From: Succinispira mobilis DSM 6222 | GTDB taxonomy: Bacteria; Bacillota; Negativicutes; Acidaminococcales; Succinispiraceae | DNA length: 64,000 nt | Assembly: GCF_000384135.1 (NCBI RefSeq) | Contig: NZ_KB913028.1 | Coordinates: 124,001-188,000 of the forward strand | Reading direction: 5' to 3' | Part shown: piece after piece, positions 1 to 11,716 of the stretch | Layout: the number at the start of each line of letters is the position of its first letter | Numbering within the stretch: the first letter of the stretch is position 1 | Position numbers and translations under genes: made by a program | Notes under the pieces: generated by a model | Seen by the model: only the letters and a program-made list of their open reading frames with translations | What the model was told of the DNA's origin: nothing | The model's database searches: none

Positions 1-484
1 AAATTACCGGTAAGTCACAAACACTTTTAGCGGCCAATAAGCCCGCCCGCATTTCTTGAATATCAATAATTGTCTCTAATAAAATATAATCCACACCCGC
101 TGCTGCTAAAGCCTTAATCTGGCGAGCATAAGCTTCGACCACTACATCAAAATCTATTTCCCCTAAAGGATGTATTAACTGACCTACTGAACCAATCGAG
201 CCAGCAACCTGTGCTTTGCCAGCGGCTTCAGCTTTGGCTATTTTTACCGCTTGTAAGTTAATTTCTTCCGTCTGTGCTTCTAAACCATATTCTTGCAATT
301 TAAGTGGATTTGCCCCAAAAGTATTCGTTTCAATAATATCGGCACCCGCTTCAATATAAGCTCGATGAATACTAGCTACCACTTCTGGATTAGTTATACA
401 CGCATACTCTGGACAAGGCTTGTCGGCCACACCTGCCTGTTGTAACATTGTGCCCATCGCACCATCAAACATTTTTAACTGCAT
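1..484 (-). CDS. metH: Methionine synthase, homocysteine-binding N-terminal domain (partial, runs off window start)
   Basis: The visible 161 residues are the start of a homocysteine S-methyltransferase domain, which binds homocysteine through zinc and takes the methyl group from methylcobalamin. The N-terminus has the family signature FDGAMGTMLQ at residues 5-14, then the typical ETNTFGAN segment near residue 50 and LLETIIDIQE near residue 135. The start is an ATG with a clear AGGAG about 9 bases upstream. The zinc-binding cysteines and the folate, B12 and later domains lie outside the window. A separate activation-domain gene lies just upstream on the same strand, supporting a split MetH system. 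Identification of the domain is secure; whether the full gene also carries folate and B12 domains cannot be seen. Confidence 0.88.
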   Translation of the reverse strand, partial: MQLKMFDGAMGTMLQQAGVADKPCPEYACITNPEVVASIHRAYIEAGADIIETNTFGANPLKLQEYGLEAQTEEINLQAVKIAKAEAAGKAQVAGSIGSVGQLIHPLGEIDFDVVVEAYARQIKALAAAGVDYILLETIIDIQEMRAGLLAAKSVCDLPVI

Positions 485-498
485 ATTTTTTACTCCTT

Positions 499-642
499 TT
501 AACTTTTCTTAAGTTTTTTCAATAATTTCTTATAAATCTTCCTAATTCTTGAATATATTACTAACAAAGTCCCTATAAATAGTACTGGATATCGTAGTAG
601 AAATCTGCACAGATTATTGGTCCTGCCATATTTTCTGTCCAT
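499..642 (-). CDS. Small basic one-TM hypothetical protein
   Basis: I do not recognise this protein. An ATG at 642 preceded by AGGTG gives 47 residues: a basic start (MDRKYGRTN), one hydrophobic segment (about residues 17-33) and a very lysine-rich end (KKLLKKLKKS). A longer frame from a TTG at 723 has no ribosome-binding site, so the shorter start is preferred. It sits between the MetH-activation gene and metH on the same strand with only 14 bases to metH, which suggests co-transcription. It could be a small membrane peptide or a chance frame; no function is claimed. Confidence 0.35.
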   Translation of the reverse strand: MDRKYGRTNNLCRFLLRYPVLFIGTLLVIYSRIRKIYKKLLKKLKKS

Positions 643-764
643 TTTAGCACCTACCAAGCCTCGAAAAAATATCTTAGCCCAAGTATCAGCATAATAATTT
701 GTCTTATGCGCACGCAACTCCAACCTAGCGTCTGTTCATCCGCTATTTTTTTCTTAAATTCAGC

Positions 765-1430
765 CTAACTAAGTTTGCGATAGGCACAATTTTGCTGTAC
801 GCAAGTTTTACACCCCGCTAAACTAGCTTTACCAGCTGTAAAAATCGGGATAACCGCTGTAATGCTTTTTTTCGGTTGCAAAAAACAACTTTCGGTTAAA
901 TTCAAGCCAATTTCACTTAAATCAATTAGTTGTGCCAAGTCTCGTTGCGCAGTCAGTTGCCAATCACCATAACCTGGACTAAATCTTTTGCCCAAATATC
1001 GCCCTTGCTTAAAGTAAGCCGTTTTTTCTAACAACCGTCCCGCATAATCTGCAACCTGCTCAATCAAAGCCGTGGCCGCGGCATTGGCGCATAAGCCCCT
1101 TGCATAATTATCTTGTTTAAATAGGCTTTCAATGTATTCATCGACTTTCCCACCTACAGTAGCTGCTAAAACCACTAGACTTTGGGCATCTTGCAGGTGA
1201 CGCTTTAGCCCAGCACTATTAGGCTGATAGCACTTTGGAGCTATAATCATTCCACTAGTTGAGCAATATTCATAAATTTGATAAGTTGCTTGCGGTTTGG
1301 CCAAAATCAATAATTCTTGGCAAACTTGTGTCCACAACGAACTTTGCCAGTCGGCAGCCTGTTGTAAACCCGCATAGCGTTGTGCTTCACTTAAATCAAT
1401 GTTTCTAATTTGCGGATAAATAACTGGCAT
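765..1430 (-). CDS. Stand-alone MetH activation (reactivation) domain protein
   Basis: The 221-residue protein resembles the C-terminal AdoMet-binding activation domain of cobalamin-dependent methionine synthase, which remethylates B12 that has become oxidised. The recognisable blocks are RFSPGYGDW near residue 150 and the E-S-x-x-L-x-P-x-x-S pattern (ESCFLQPKKS, about 180-190), both characteristic of the AdoMet-binding region. The C-terminus has a Cys-rich ending (CKTC...C) seen in stand-alone versions. It is upstream of metH on the same strand, consistent with a split MetH. Seen: motifs and neighbourhood. Inferred: that it services the adjacent MetH. Confidence 0.8.
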   Translation of the reverse strand: MPVIYPQIRNIDLSEAQRYAGLQQAADWQSSLWTQVCQELLILAKPQATYQIYEYCSTSGMIIAPKCYQPNSAGLKRHLQDAQSLVVLAATVGGKVDEYIESLFKQDNYARGLCANAAATALIEQVADYAGRLLEKTAYFKQGRYLGKRFSPGYGDWQLTAQRDLAQLIDLSEIGLNLTESCFLQPKKSITAVIPIFTAGKASLAGCKTCVQQNCAYRKLS

Positions 1431-1441
1431 CGCTACCCCTC

Positions 1442-2005
1442 CTATTTTTTATTAAATCTATTCATAACTAGATCTATATCTTCTTTTAAAAACAACTCTA
1501 ACGCCTCCGCTGTAACTGTAATTGCAGTTTGAATTAATTGTTGTTCTTCTTTGTTAAAAGGCTCTAATACGTAATTCACTACTTTTTTGCGATCTTTATC
1601 AGGATGGCCAATGCCAATCCGAAAGCGCGCAAAATCCTCACTGCCTAAGTTTTGAATCAAAGAGCGAATTCCATTATGCCCCCCCGCTGAACCTTTACTT
1701 CTAATCCGAATTTTTCCACAAGGCAAATCTAAATCATCTTGAATTACCGCAATCTCATTTGGGCTAATATTATAAAATTTCGCAATTTCTCGCACCGCAT
1801 TCCCACTTAAATTCATATAGGTAGTTGGCTTTACCAGCAACACTTTTTGCGGCAGAAAACAGGTGGCAATTTCGGCTTGCCATTTATTTTGCCAACTGGT
1901 TACCTGCCAGCGTTTTGCCAACTCATCAACCACCATAAAGCCGATATTATGGCGCGTTTTTTCATATTCTTTCCCGATATTTCCTAAACCAACAATTACT
2001 TTCAT
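1442..2005 (-). CDS. pth: Peptidyl-tRNA hydrolase
   Basis: Pth cleaves peptides from peptidyl-tRNA released by stalled ribosomes. The protein (187 residues from the chosen start) opens with KVIVGLGNIGKEYEKTRHN, holding the conserved Asn and the catalytic His of the family, followed by KPTTYMNLSG, QDDLDLPCGK and GSAGGHNG, all hallmark blocks. The start is the ATG at 2005, preceded by AGGGAG at good spacing; a longer frame from 2023 would add six residues lacking conservation. It lies between a polysaccharide deacetylase gene upstream and the MetH-activation gene downstream on the same strand. Length is normal for the family. Confidence 0.95.
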   Translation of the reverse strand: MKVIVGLGNIGKEYEKTRHNIGFMVVDELAKRWQVTSWQNKWQAEIATCFLPQKVLLVKPTTYMNLSGNAVREIAKFYNISPNEIAVIQDDLDLPCGKIRIRSKGSAGGHNGIRSLIQNLGSEDFARFRIGIGHPDKDRKKVVNYVLEPFNKEEQQLIQTAITVTAEALELFLKEDIDLVMNRFNKK

Positions 2006-2023
2006 CTTTATCTCCCTAACCAT

Positions 2024-2809
2024 TTATATATAGTCTTTCACTAACACAAATTTATACCCCTGGGCCTTAAGCTCACGAATAATTATTTGTACCGCTAAAA
2101 TTGTATTAGCGCGTGGTAATTTATTATAAGGACTATCACCATCATGCAATAAAATGATGCTACCATTTTGCACTTGCTTTAAAGTCCGTGCCGCAATTAT
2201 CTCCGGCGCAGGATTTAACCAGTCCTTACTAGCCACATCCCAATTAACAATTTGCAACTTATTTGCTGCAAAAATTGACAGAACTAAGGGATCTTTAAAC
2301 CCATGCGGCGGTCTAATTAGCTTAACTTCACGCCCTGCTAAAGTCTCTAAAACTTTTTTTCCCTGTTGTACTTGATAAGTAGCCTGCTGCCTATCTAGTT
2401 TTAATAAATCTATATGGTCATAGGTGTGGACGCCCAGATCATGCCCCCCAGCCAGAACTTGCTGTACTAATTTGGGATGTTGCAAAGCGTTTTTCCCGAC
2501 CATAAAAAAGGTAGCTGGCACTTGTTCTTTATTTAATACTGCCAACAACTGTTCAGTATAAGGCGGATAAGGTCCATCATCAAAGGTCAAAGCCACAATT
2601 TTATCTGAACTACCTAAACGACTCACTACAGGCCCATAAAAACTATTTCGCGGCAAAACCGCCGCCAAAATACTAGCCAAGAGCAATATTAACCAGAGCC
2701 CCAAAAGTGTTTTTGTATATTTATACTGTTTGTGAAATAAAGCATAAGCAGTGTAAATTATTATCCCAACTAAATTAATTGCGAGCCAAACTTTCAAACT
2801 AATTTCCAT
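2024..2809 (-). CDS. Polysaccharide deacetylase (NodB-fold), membrane anchored
   Basis: This is a 261-residue carbohydrate esterase family 4 protein that would remove acetyl groups from a cell-wall or surface polysaccharide. Two hydrophobic stretches (about 7-24 and 36-52) anchor the N-terminus, so the catalytic domain is outside the cytoplasmic membrane. The NodB motif TFDDGP (about 75-80) supplies the catalytic and metal-binding Asp residues, H-x-x-x-D (HTYDH) gives metal ligands, and RPPHG and LLHDGD complete the conserved set. The start has GGAAAGGGG upstream. Chitin/peptidoglycan/exopolysaccharide specificity cannot be told from sequence. Confidence 0.88.
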   Translation of the reverse strand: MEISLKVWLAINLVGIIIYTAYALFHKQYKYTKTLLGLWLILLLASILAAVLPRNSFYGPVVSRLGSSDKIVALTFDDGPYPPYTEQLLAVLNKEQVPATFFMVGKNALQHPKLVQQVLAGGHDLGVHTYDHIDLLKLDRQQATYQVQQGKKVLETLAGREVKLIRPPHGFKDPLVLSIFAANKLQIVNWDVASKDWLNPAPEIIAARTLKQVQNGSIILLHDGDSPYNKLPRANTILAVQIIIRELKAQGYKFVLVKDYI

Positions 2810-3182
2810 TTTTTCCCCTTTCCTGTAAAGGTTAGTATTCCTATTATACTAAAAGCACTGCTTTGTGTAAATCTAGTTTTCTGCTTTATCTCGCAATATT
2901 ACCAAATGACTTTGTAATATCTGGTGCAATAAGTGTAACAACCCCGCAAACTGTTAGACGTATTTCTCTAAGTCTTAAAAATTCCAATTCTTTCGCTAAT
3001 TGCTTACTATACCCTTACTTATTTCAAAAGTTAAAACTAGCTTAAGAACTTTTACCTTTATAATCTACCCCAAGCTTATTCTTTATTAGGCACACCACAA
3101 CCTTTGAGCTAAAACCCCGCTCTATGTTTTCATGTTGTTAGAAAAAACAGTTTTTATTTTTAGCCGCGATGTACAATAGCCA
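2810..3182. other. Intergenic stretch without a convincing gene
   Basis: A 60-codon plus-strand frame at 2863-3045 has no ribosome-binding site and no recognisable domain, so I leave it out. The region separates two minus-strand units: the ATP synthase operon ends to its right and the deacetylase gene starts to its left, so it probably holds the deacetylase promoter. I see no strong -35/-10 pair. Confidence 0.4.
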
Positions 3183-3223
3183 AAAAACCTAGGCGCAACT
3201 GTGAGTATTGCTCCTAGGTTTTT
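3183..3223 (-). terminator. Second (distal) terminator of the atp operon
   Basis: Inverted repeat AAAAACCTAGG / CCTAGGTTTTT (11-base arms, about 19-base loop) flanked by A and T runs, so it could work in both directions. It lies just beyond the primary atp terminator in the direction of transcription. Confidence 0.6.
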
Positions 3224-3232
3224 CAGATAAAA

Positions 3233-3266
3233 AGGTCGCCACAATAACTTCTTATTGTGGCGACCT
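3233..3266 (-). terminator. Rho-independent terminator of the ATP synthase operon
   Basis: A perfect 15-base-pair stem (AGGTCGCCACAATAA and complement) with a 4-base loop sits 21 bases after the atpC stop codon; on the minus strand it is followed by TTTTT. This is a strong intrinsic terminator for the ten-gene atp unit. Confidence 0.9.
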
Positions 3267-3286
3267 CTTGTAGATAGTTTATAGAA

Positions 3287-3700
3287 TTATTTTTCGCTAC
3301 TATATTTAATAGTATTAAGCCTTGCCAAAGCACGGTGTAAAGCAGCTTCTGCCCGTTGCACATCAACTTCTTTTTTCTGTGCCAAACGTTTTTCTGCCCG
3401 CTCTTTTGCCGCCATCGCCCGATCATAATCTATTTCTTCAGGTACCTCTGCCGCTGGAGTAAGGATCGTGATTTTATTATGTTTTACCTCAATAAAACCA
3501 GCTGCAATACTTATAAAGCGAGAAGTACCATCTAGCATATTTAATTTTGCCGGCCATTCTTTTAATGTAGCAATTAAAGGTGCATGATTGTATAAAATAC
3601 CAATATCACCATCAACCGCACGCACTACTAATGAGCTGATATCATCAGAATACACTATTCTATCAGGAGTTACAATTTCCAGACGGAGCTTTTTACTCAT
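3287..3700 (-). CDS. atpC: ATP synthase F1 epsilon subunit
   Basis: Epsilon (137 residues) couples rotor to catalytic head and can inhibit ATP hydrolysis. The N-terminal beta-barrel starts LRLEIVTPDRIVYSDD and includes GDIGILYNHAPLIATL, the conserved block of the family; the C-terminal part (from about residue 87) is a charged helical hairpin rich in Glu, Lys, Arg and Ala. It is the last gene of the operon, three bases after atpD, with an AAGGAGGG ribosome-binding site inside the end of atpD. Normal length. Confidence 0.96.
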   Translation of the reverse strand: MSKKLRLEIVTPDRIVYSDDISSLVVRAVDGDIGILYNHAPLIATLKEWPAKLNMLDGTSRFISIAAGFIEVKHNKITILTPAAEVPEEIDYDRAMAAKERAEKRLAQKKEVDVQRAEAALHRALARLNTIKYSSEK

Positions 3701-3703
3701 CTA

Positions 3704-5128
<1,425 letters not shown>

Positions 5129-6004
5129 TTATTTTAAAGCTTCCGCCCCGCCAACAATTTCACTGATTTCTCTAGTAATACCAGCTTGACGAAGTTTATT
5201 ATAGTTAAGAGTAAGTTTTGCAATTAAATCACGTGCATTGTCTGTCGCTGAACCCATTGCGGCCATACGTGCGCCCAACTCACTTGCTGCTGATTGCATT
5301 AATGCTGCATAGACAGTTATTTCTAAATATCTTGGCACTAAAGCTTCTAAGGCAACTTCTGGAGATGGTTCAAAGATATATTCGCGAATATCGCTATTAT
5401 CTTCTGCAGTTTGCATTACTGCCGCTTTCGGTGTTTCTACAGGCAATACTTTAATTGAAGTTGGTTCATGGTGTAATGGCGAATAAAACTTCGTATAAAT
5501 TACATGTATTTCGTCATACTCACCACTCACAAACTTTTGAGTCATCTCGTTAGCAATAGTAACCGCATGTTGGTATGTCGGTCTTTCCGAAAAACCAGTA
5601 TACTGATTATCAATTGTATAATTACGACGACGGAAATAATCAAAAGCTTTACGCCCAAGCGTAACGATAGCGATATCTTCTTGTGGTGCAGTACCTACAC
5701 GTTGTACTGCCGCTTTAATTAAGTTAGAGTTATAGGAACCTGCTAAACCTTTATCCGCGCTAACAATAAAATACGCGATTTTTTTAACTTCACGCTCTTC
5801 CAATAAAGGATGTGATAAATCTTTAGTATTCGCAACTACATTAGATAAAACTTCTTTTATTTTTGTAGCATAAGGTTTACTAGCATTAGCTTTTTCTTGA
5901 GCTCTTCTTAATCTTGCCGCCGCAACCATTTTCATGGCTTTAGTAATTTGTTGAATGTTTTTTACACTTTTTATACGACGACGTATCTCTCTTGAACTAG
6001 CCAT
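5129..6004 (-). CDS. atpG: ATP synthase F1 gamma subunit
   Basis: Gamma (291 residues) is the central rotor shaft. The N-terminus has REIRRRIKSVKNIQQITKAM followed by KMVAAARLRRAQ, and the C-terminus has MQSAASELGARM and NYNKLRQAGITREISEI, the two coiled-coil strands that penetrate the alpha/beta hexamer. The gene sits between atpA and atpD with short spacing. Length is normal. Confidence 0.96.
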   Translation of the reverse strand: MASSREIRRRIKSVKNIQQITKAMKMVAAARLRRAQEKANASKPYATKIKEVLSNVVANTKDLSHPLLEEREVKKIAYFIVSADKGLAGSYNSNLIKAAVQRVGTAPQEDIAIVTLGRKAFDYFRRRNYTIDNQYTGFSERPTYQHAVTIANEMTQKFVSGEYDEIHVIYTKFYSPLHHEPTSIKVLPVETPKAAVMQTAEDNSDIREYIFEPSPEVALEALVPRYLEITVYAALMQSAASELGARMAAMGSATDNARDLIAKLTLNYNKLRQAGITREISEIVGGAEALK

Positions 6005-6010
6005 GGCTCA

Positions 6011-8117
<2,107 letters not shown>

Positions 8118-8124
<7 letters not shown>

Positions 8125-8618
8125 GGTAAACCACCCTGCTTATCATCTAATTTTGATAAAACATCAGCGATAATTTGCTTGTCTTTTTGTTCATCTATGC
8201 TTTTGCCAACTATTTGAGTAGCAACAAGCATTGATAAACTAGCAACTTCATTACGTAATTCCATCATAGCTTTTTGTTGTTCACGAGCTATTTGATCTCT
8301 AGCTGCTGCGATTAGACGTTCTTGCTCGGCGCGAGCTTGTGTTATAATTTCTTCACGAGTTTCAGTAGCTAATTTATTAGCTTTATCTAGAATTACTTGT
8401 GCTTCATGTTTAACTTCAGCCAGTTGTTTTTCATACGTAGCCTTAAGTTCTTCACTAGCAATTTTATTTTTCTCCGCATTTTCTAAGTCAGAAATAACGC
8501 GTTGACGACGTGCTTCCATTAAATCCAATAATGGTTTATATGCAAACTTTTTCAGAATAACTAACAAAACGAAAAAGTTTAAAACTTGTGCAATTAGTGT
8601 CATATTAAGATCGAACAC
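8118..8618 (-). CDS. atpF: ATP synthase Fo b subunit
   Basis: The b subunit (166 residues) is the peripheral stalk. One N-terminal membrane helix (about 6-24) is followed by a long charged coiled-coil rich in Ala, Glu, Lys and Arg; the segment KFAYKPLLDLMEARRQRV is typical for the exit of the helix into the stalk. It lies between atpE and atpH and overlaps atpH. Only one b-type gene is present, so the stalk is a b homodimer. Confidence 0.95.
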
Positions 8619-8646
8619 TGAGGGTACCTCCCCTTTCTAGCTTTAA

Positions 8647-8681
8647 TTAAAGGGATTGACAATGATCATCAATCCCTTTAA
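8647..8681 (-). promoter_or_regulatory. Intercistronic hairpin between atpE and atpF
   Basis: A perfect 13-base-pair stem (TTAAAGGGATTGA and complement) with a 9-base loop lies 12 bases after the atpE stop. On the minus strand it is followed by TTAAAGCTAG, not a T run, so it looks like an mRNA-stability or processing element rather than a full terminator. It would help keep c-subunit output above b, a known need of this operon; that role is inferred. Confidence 0.6.
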
Positions 8682-8692
8682 CTTTTGCAAAA

Positions 8693-8944
8693 TTACTTAA
8701 TGAATGGGTTAGCCATAACAAGTACAATTGCTATAACTGATGCGATAATTGGAATAGACTCAACAAGACCGATAGCAATAAGCATGTTGATTTGAAGATT
8801 GCTTACTTGCTCTGGTTGTCTAGACATTGATTCTAAAGCTTTAACTGCAACAGCAGCATCCCCTTTAGTTGCGCCCATTACAGCAGCAACCATGATAACA
8901 GCAGCAGCTAATACTGAAGAAGCAATAATAATAGCGTTTTCCAC
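8693..8944 (-). CDS. atpE: ATP synthase Fo c subunit (rotor ring proteolipid)
   Basis: The c subunit (83 residues) forms the ion-carrying ring. Two membrane helices flank the polar loop RQPE at 42-45, and the ion-carrying Glu is E62 in the motif LVESIP, followed by Ser63. Compared with the family, the helix-1 glycine ladder (GxGxGxGxG) is mostly replaced by Ala/Val/Thr (AAAVIMVAAVMGATKGDAA), with Asp29 at the place of the Gln found in Na+-type rings. Glu-Ser in helix 2 is shared with Na+ rings but the helix-1 Gln is absent, so I do not assign the coupling ion. Confidence 0.95.
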   Translation of the reverse strand: MENAIIIASSVLAAAVIMVAAVMGATKGDAAVAVKALESMSRQPEQVSNLQINMLIAIGLVESIPIIASVIAIVLVMANPFIK

Positions 8945-9021
8945 AGAAATAGTCCCCTTTCAAATTTGTTTTTCTTTTTTATATTTTGATCAAACAGTTG
9001 TTGTTTGAAGCAAAAACTAAA

Positions 9022-9690
9022 TTAATGATGTTCTCTAAACGCCGAAGCAAAATGCGACATTGTTAAAATCGAGAAAATAATGGCTTGTAAGAAACCTACA
9101 GCTAAACTAAATAGTATCCAAATATTAGGCACAAGCCAAGGTGCCAACATATTCAACACTATCAACAGAATTTCTCCTGCTAGAATGTTACCAAAGAGAC
9201 GGAAACCCATAGTAATCGGTTTTGCCGATTCATCAATCAAAGTGATTGGCAAAAACAACGGGTGCGGACTAATAAAATGTTTTAAATATCCTAAACCATG
9301 TTGCATACAACCAACTATTTGTACCGATAAAATAACCATAATTGCTAAACCTAAAGTCGTGTTAATATCATTGGTTGGTGATGTAAAGTGGAATGGAAAT
9401 ACCTGTGGCAACAGACCTATTTCATTACCTATGAAAATATACATAAATAAAGTAATAACGAAAGGTGCCATATACTTTCTGCCCTTATCTCCTAAGTTCG
9501 CTTGCATCAAACTATTTAGCATATCAATCAAAGTTTCTACAACATTTTGAGCGCCACTTGGCAAATATTGCAACTTTCTCGTTGCCAAATACATAACTAA
9601 AATCACAATCGCCATAGTAAACCAAGACATGTATAAAGTCTGCATATTTACCACATGCCCAAATATTTCCTTAGGATAATAATGAATCAT
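9022..9690 (-). CDS. atpB: ATP synthase Fo a subunit
   Basis: The a subunit (222 residues) is the stator half of the ion channel. Five or so hydrophobic helices are seen, and the essential Arg lies in KPITMGFRLFGNILAGE (about 155-171), the best conserved block of the family. It is followed by atpE and preceded by two small accessory membrane genes. Length is slightly short but normal for Firmicutes. Confidence 0.95.
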   Translation of the reverse strand: MIHYYPKEIFGHVVNMQTLYMSWFTMAIVILVMYLATRKLQYLPSGAQNVVETLIDMLNSLMQANLGDKGRKYMAPFVITLFMYIFIGNEIGLLPQVFPFHFTSPTNDINTTLGLAIMVILSVQIVGCMQHGLGYLKHFISPHPLFLPITLIDESAKPITMGFRLFGNILAGEILLIVLNMLAPWLVPNIWILFSLAVGFLQAIIFSILTMSHFASAFREHH

Positions 9691-9719
9691 ATTCTTTCCC
9701 TCCTTTCTCTAAGTTATAA

Positions 9720-10112
9720 CTAATCTAGCTTGTTTTTAGCACGCAAGCTGCCTGCTATGCCTTCTATTAGCAAAATTACATGGCCAATTAATATTCCTAG
9801 CAAAATTGCCCAAGGCATAAAATTTATCTTAATTGCTACTAAAGTAGCTATTAATGCAAACAAAAAGCGACGTAACATCCCTTTTCGCATCAACACCAGA
9901 CTTTTTTGAGGTTGCGCTCTTAGTGCCCCTAACATACTAACGTATAATAAACTAAAATCCACTACTCCAGCAATAAAAGCCACCATAGCCAACTTTATAC
10001 TACTTAACCAGTCTAGTTTTAGTAAACAGAGCCCTGCTAATAATACACAGGCAAAAAAATTTCCCAAAACTATTCGCTTATAATTCAGTGGTAAAGACTT
10101 TTGGTTTTGCAT
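9720..10112 (-). CDS. atpI: ATP synthase accessory subunit I-like membrane protein
   Basis: A 130-residue protein with about four hydrophobic segments located directly upstream of atpB, where AtpI (helper of c-ring assembly or Mg2+ supply) normally sits. The pattern of paired helices with a basic linker (RAQPQKSLVLMRKGMLRR) and the abutting stop/start with the upstream atpZ-like gene (one base apart) support the call. Sequence motifs of AtpI are weak, so position carries much of the evidence. Confidence 0.75.
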   Translation of the reverse strand: MQNQKSLPLNYKRIVLGNFFACVLLAGLCLLKLDWLSSIKLAMVAFIAGVVDFSLLYVSMLGALRAQPQKSLVLMRKGMLRRFLFALIATLVAIKINFMPWAILLGILIGHVILLIEGIAGSLRAKNKLD

Positions 10113-10352
10113 TTACTTATCCTCTTTACCCTTTATTTTTAAAAAATCGTTTTTCAAGGTTCTAATAACACTCCACACCGCAGTTCCCATGCCTAAAACG
10201 ATGCCGATAATTCGTCCCCAAGGAAAATTTAACAAATAATCATCCAATAATTTGCCGATGTAGTAGCCCAAAGTTAAGTTGGCAATAAGAATACTGCTTA
10301 CAGTGCTTACAAAAACTACAGCTCGAATCAGTTGCTCCCTTTTACTGTGCAT
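10113..10352 (-). CDS. atpZ: AtpZ/AtpI-like two-helix protein
   Basis: A 79-residue protein with two membrane helices (about 13-30 and 45-60) and the segment GYYIGKLLDDYL...FPWGRIIGIVLGMGTAV, typical of AtpZ (F0F1-ATPase accessory, DUF-type subunit of the atp operon). The ATG at 10352 is preceded by AGGTGGGAAG; the longer frame from a TTG at 10415 lacks a ribosome-binding site. It is the first gene of the atp unit, about 90 bases after wecB, so it may be transcribed from a wecB promoter. Confidence 0.8.
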   Translation of the reverse strand: MHSKREQLIRAVVFVSTVSSILIANLTLGYYIGKLLDDYLLNFPWGRIIGIVLGMGTAVWSVIRTLKNDFLKIKGKEDK

Positions 10353-10442
10353 CTTCTTCCCACCTAACAGCCCATCCTTATGCTCACTTTGTATTCTATT
10401 CGACATAAATTGCAAAAGTCCTGCTTTTTATTGTTAATTATT

Positions 10443-11606
10443 TTACATCTTACAAGTATATTCTTGGCATTTTTCTGTTGTTAAACCATACTTATTCAGA
10501 ATACAATTAACAATTCTTTGGCAAGCTAAACCATCACCATAAGGATTACAAGCTGTAGACATAACTCTATAACAACCTTCATCAGACAATAACAAGCTTG
10601 TTTTCTGATAAACTTCTTGCTGTTCTGTCCCGATCAATAGTACAGTCCCGGCTTGTATCGCCTCAGGTCGTTCAGTAGTATCGCGCAACACCAAAACTGG
10701 TTTTCCTAGAGCTGGCGCTTCCTCTTGAATACCACCTGAATCTGTCAAAATCAAGTATGAATGTGCCATCAACTGAGCAAAATCTTCATATTCTAGCGGA
10801 TCACACATAATAATTCTAGCTTCGCCGGCCAACTCTTCTGCGGCTACACTGCGAACTTTAGGATTAAAATGTACCGGGAACACTGCGACCACATCGGGAT
10901 TTTCTTGTACAATCTGTTTAATCGCCTTGTAAACATTACGCATTGGTTCGCCAAGATTTTCTCGGCGATGAGTTGTTACCAAGATAATTTTCTTATTCGG
11001 ATATTTATCTAAAATAGTTGCTTGCAAATGCGAAGAAATTCGACCCTTGCTCGTAACTTGTTTTAAAGCATCAATTACTGTATTGCCTGTTACCACTATG
11101 TTTTCCAATTTCACATTTTCCCTCAGCAAATTAGCCTTAGCTTCAGCGGTTGGGGCAAAATGCAACTCCGCAATACTCCCAGTCAATTTACGGTTCATCT
11201 CTTCTGGATAAGGTGAATAAATATCGCCAGTACGTAACCCAGCCTCTACATGCCCTACAGCTATTTGTTGATAGTAGGCGGCCAAAGCACCCGCAAAAGT
11301 TGTAGTTGTATCACCATGCACTAAAACCATATCTGGTTTAGTCTGTTCTAACACTGCTCCTAAGCCAACTAAAGCCCTAGTTGTTATATCATACAAGGTT
11401 TGTCCTTGACTCATAATATCCAGATCATAATCAGGTACTACCCCAAACAGCTCTAAAACTTGATCGAGCATTTGACGATGCTGCGCAGTAACTGCTACCA
11501 CTACCTCAATTTGTTCTGGATGTTTTTGCAACTCTAAAACTAACGGCGCCATTTTTATCGCCTCTGGTCGAGTGCCAAACACAGTCATTACCTTGATTTT
11601 TCCCAT
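10443..11606 (-). CDS. wecB: UDP-N-acetylglucosamine 2-epimerase (non-hydrolysing)
   Basis: Converts UDP-GlcNAc to UDP-ManNAc for surface-polymer synthesis. The protein starts KVMTVFGTRPEAIKMAPL (signature of the family) and contains VHGDTTTTFAGALAAYY, VGHVEAGLRTGD, PEEMNRKL, VTTHRRENLG and ILTDSGGIQEEAP, covering the UDP-binding and catalytic residues. The ATG at 11606 has GGGGGAG upstream; an in-frame start six codons earlier overlaps that site. It is downstream of wecA and directly upstream of the atp genes, a gene order seen in other Firmicutes. Confidence 0.95.
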   Translation of the reverse strand: MGKIKVMTVFGTRPEAIKMAPLVLELQKHPEQIEVVVAVTAQHRQMLDQVLELFGVVPDYDLDIMSQGQTLYDITTRALVGLGAVLEQTKPDMVLVHGDTTTTFAGALAAYYQQIAVGHVEAGLRTGDIYSPYPEEMNRKLTGSIAELHFAPTAEAKANLLRENVKLENIVVTGNTVIDALKQVTSKGRISSHLQATILDKYPNKKIILVTTHRRENLGEPMRNVYKAIKQIVQENPDVVAVFPVHFNPKVRSVAAEELAGEARIIMCDPLEYEDFAQLMAHSYLILTDSGGIQEEAPALGKPVLVLRDTTERPEAIQAGTVLLIGTEQQEVYQKTSLLLSDEGCYRVMSTACNPYGDGLACQRIVNCILNKYGLTTEKCQEYTCKM

Positions 11607-11651
11607 CCTAATTTTCTCCCCCATCGTTTAGCTATTTTTGATAGCAAAAAA

Positions 11652-11697
11652 CGAGTGAGAAGCATTAGGATACAATTATCCTAGCTCTACTCACTCG
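11652..11697 (-). terminator. Terminator after wecA
   Basis: Inverted repeat CGAGTGAG / CTCACTCG with an inner AGGAT/ATCCT stem, followed on the minus strand by TTTTTT. It separates the wecA transcript from wecB and the atp operon. Confidence 0.85.
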
Positions 11698-11716
11698 TCA
11701 TCTATCAGTGCGTGTT

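Noticed and set aside
2863-3045. 60-codon plus-strand frame between the deacetylase gene and the atp operon
   Set aside because: No ribosome-binding site, no recognisable domain, and unusual composition. Treated as non-coding.
3223-3426. 67-codon minus-strand frame overlapping the end of atpC and its terminator
   Set aside because: It reads through the atp terminator in another frame and overlaps atpC; a shadow.
8693-8944. Assignment of the ATP synthase as Na+-coupled
   Set aside because: Glu-Ser in helix 2 would fit, but the helix-1 Gln and the helix-2 Tyr of known Na+ rings are missing, so the ion cannot be called.
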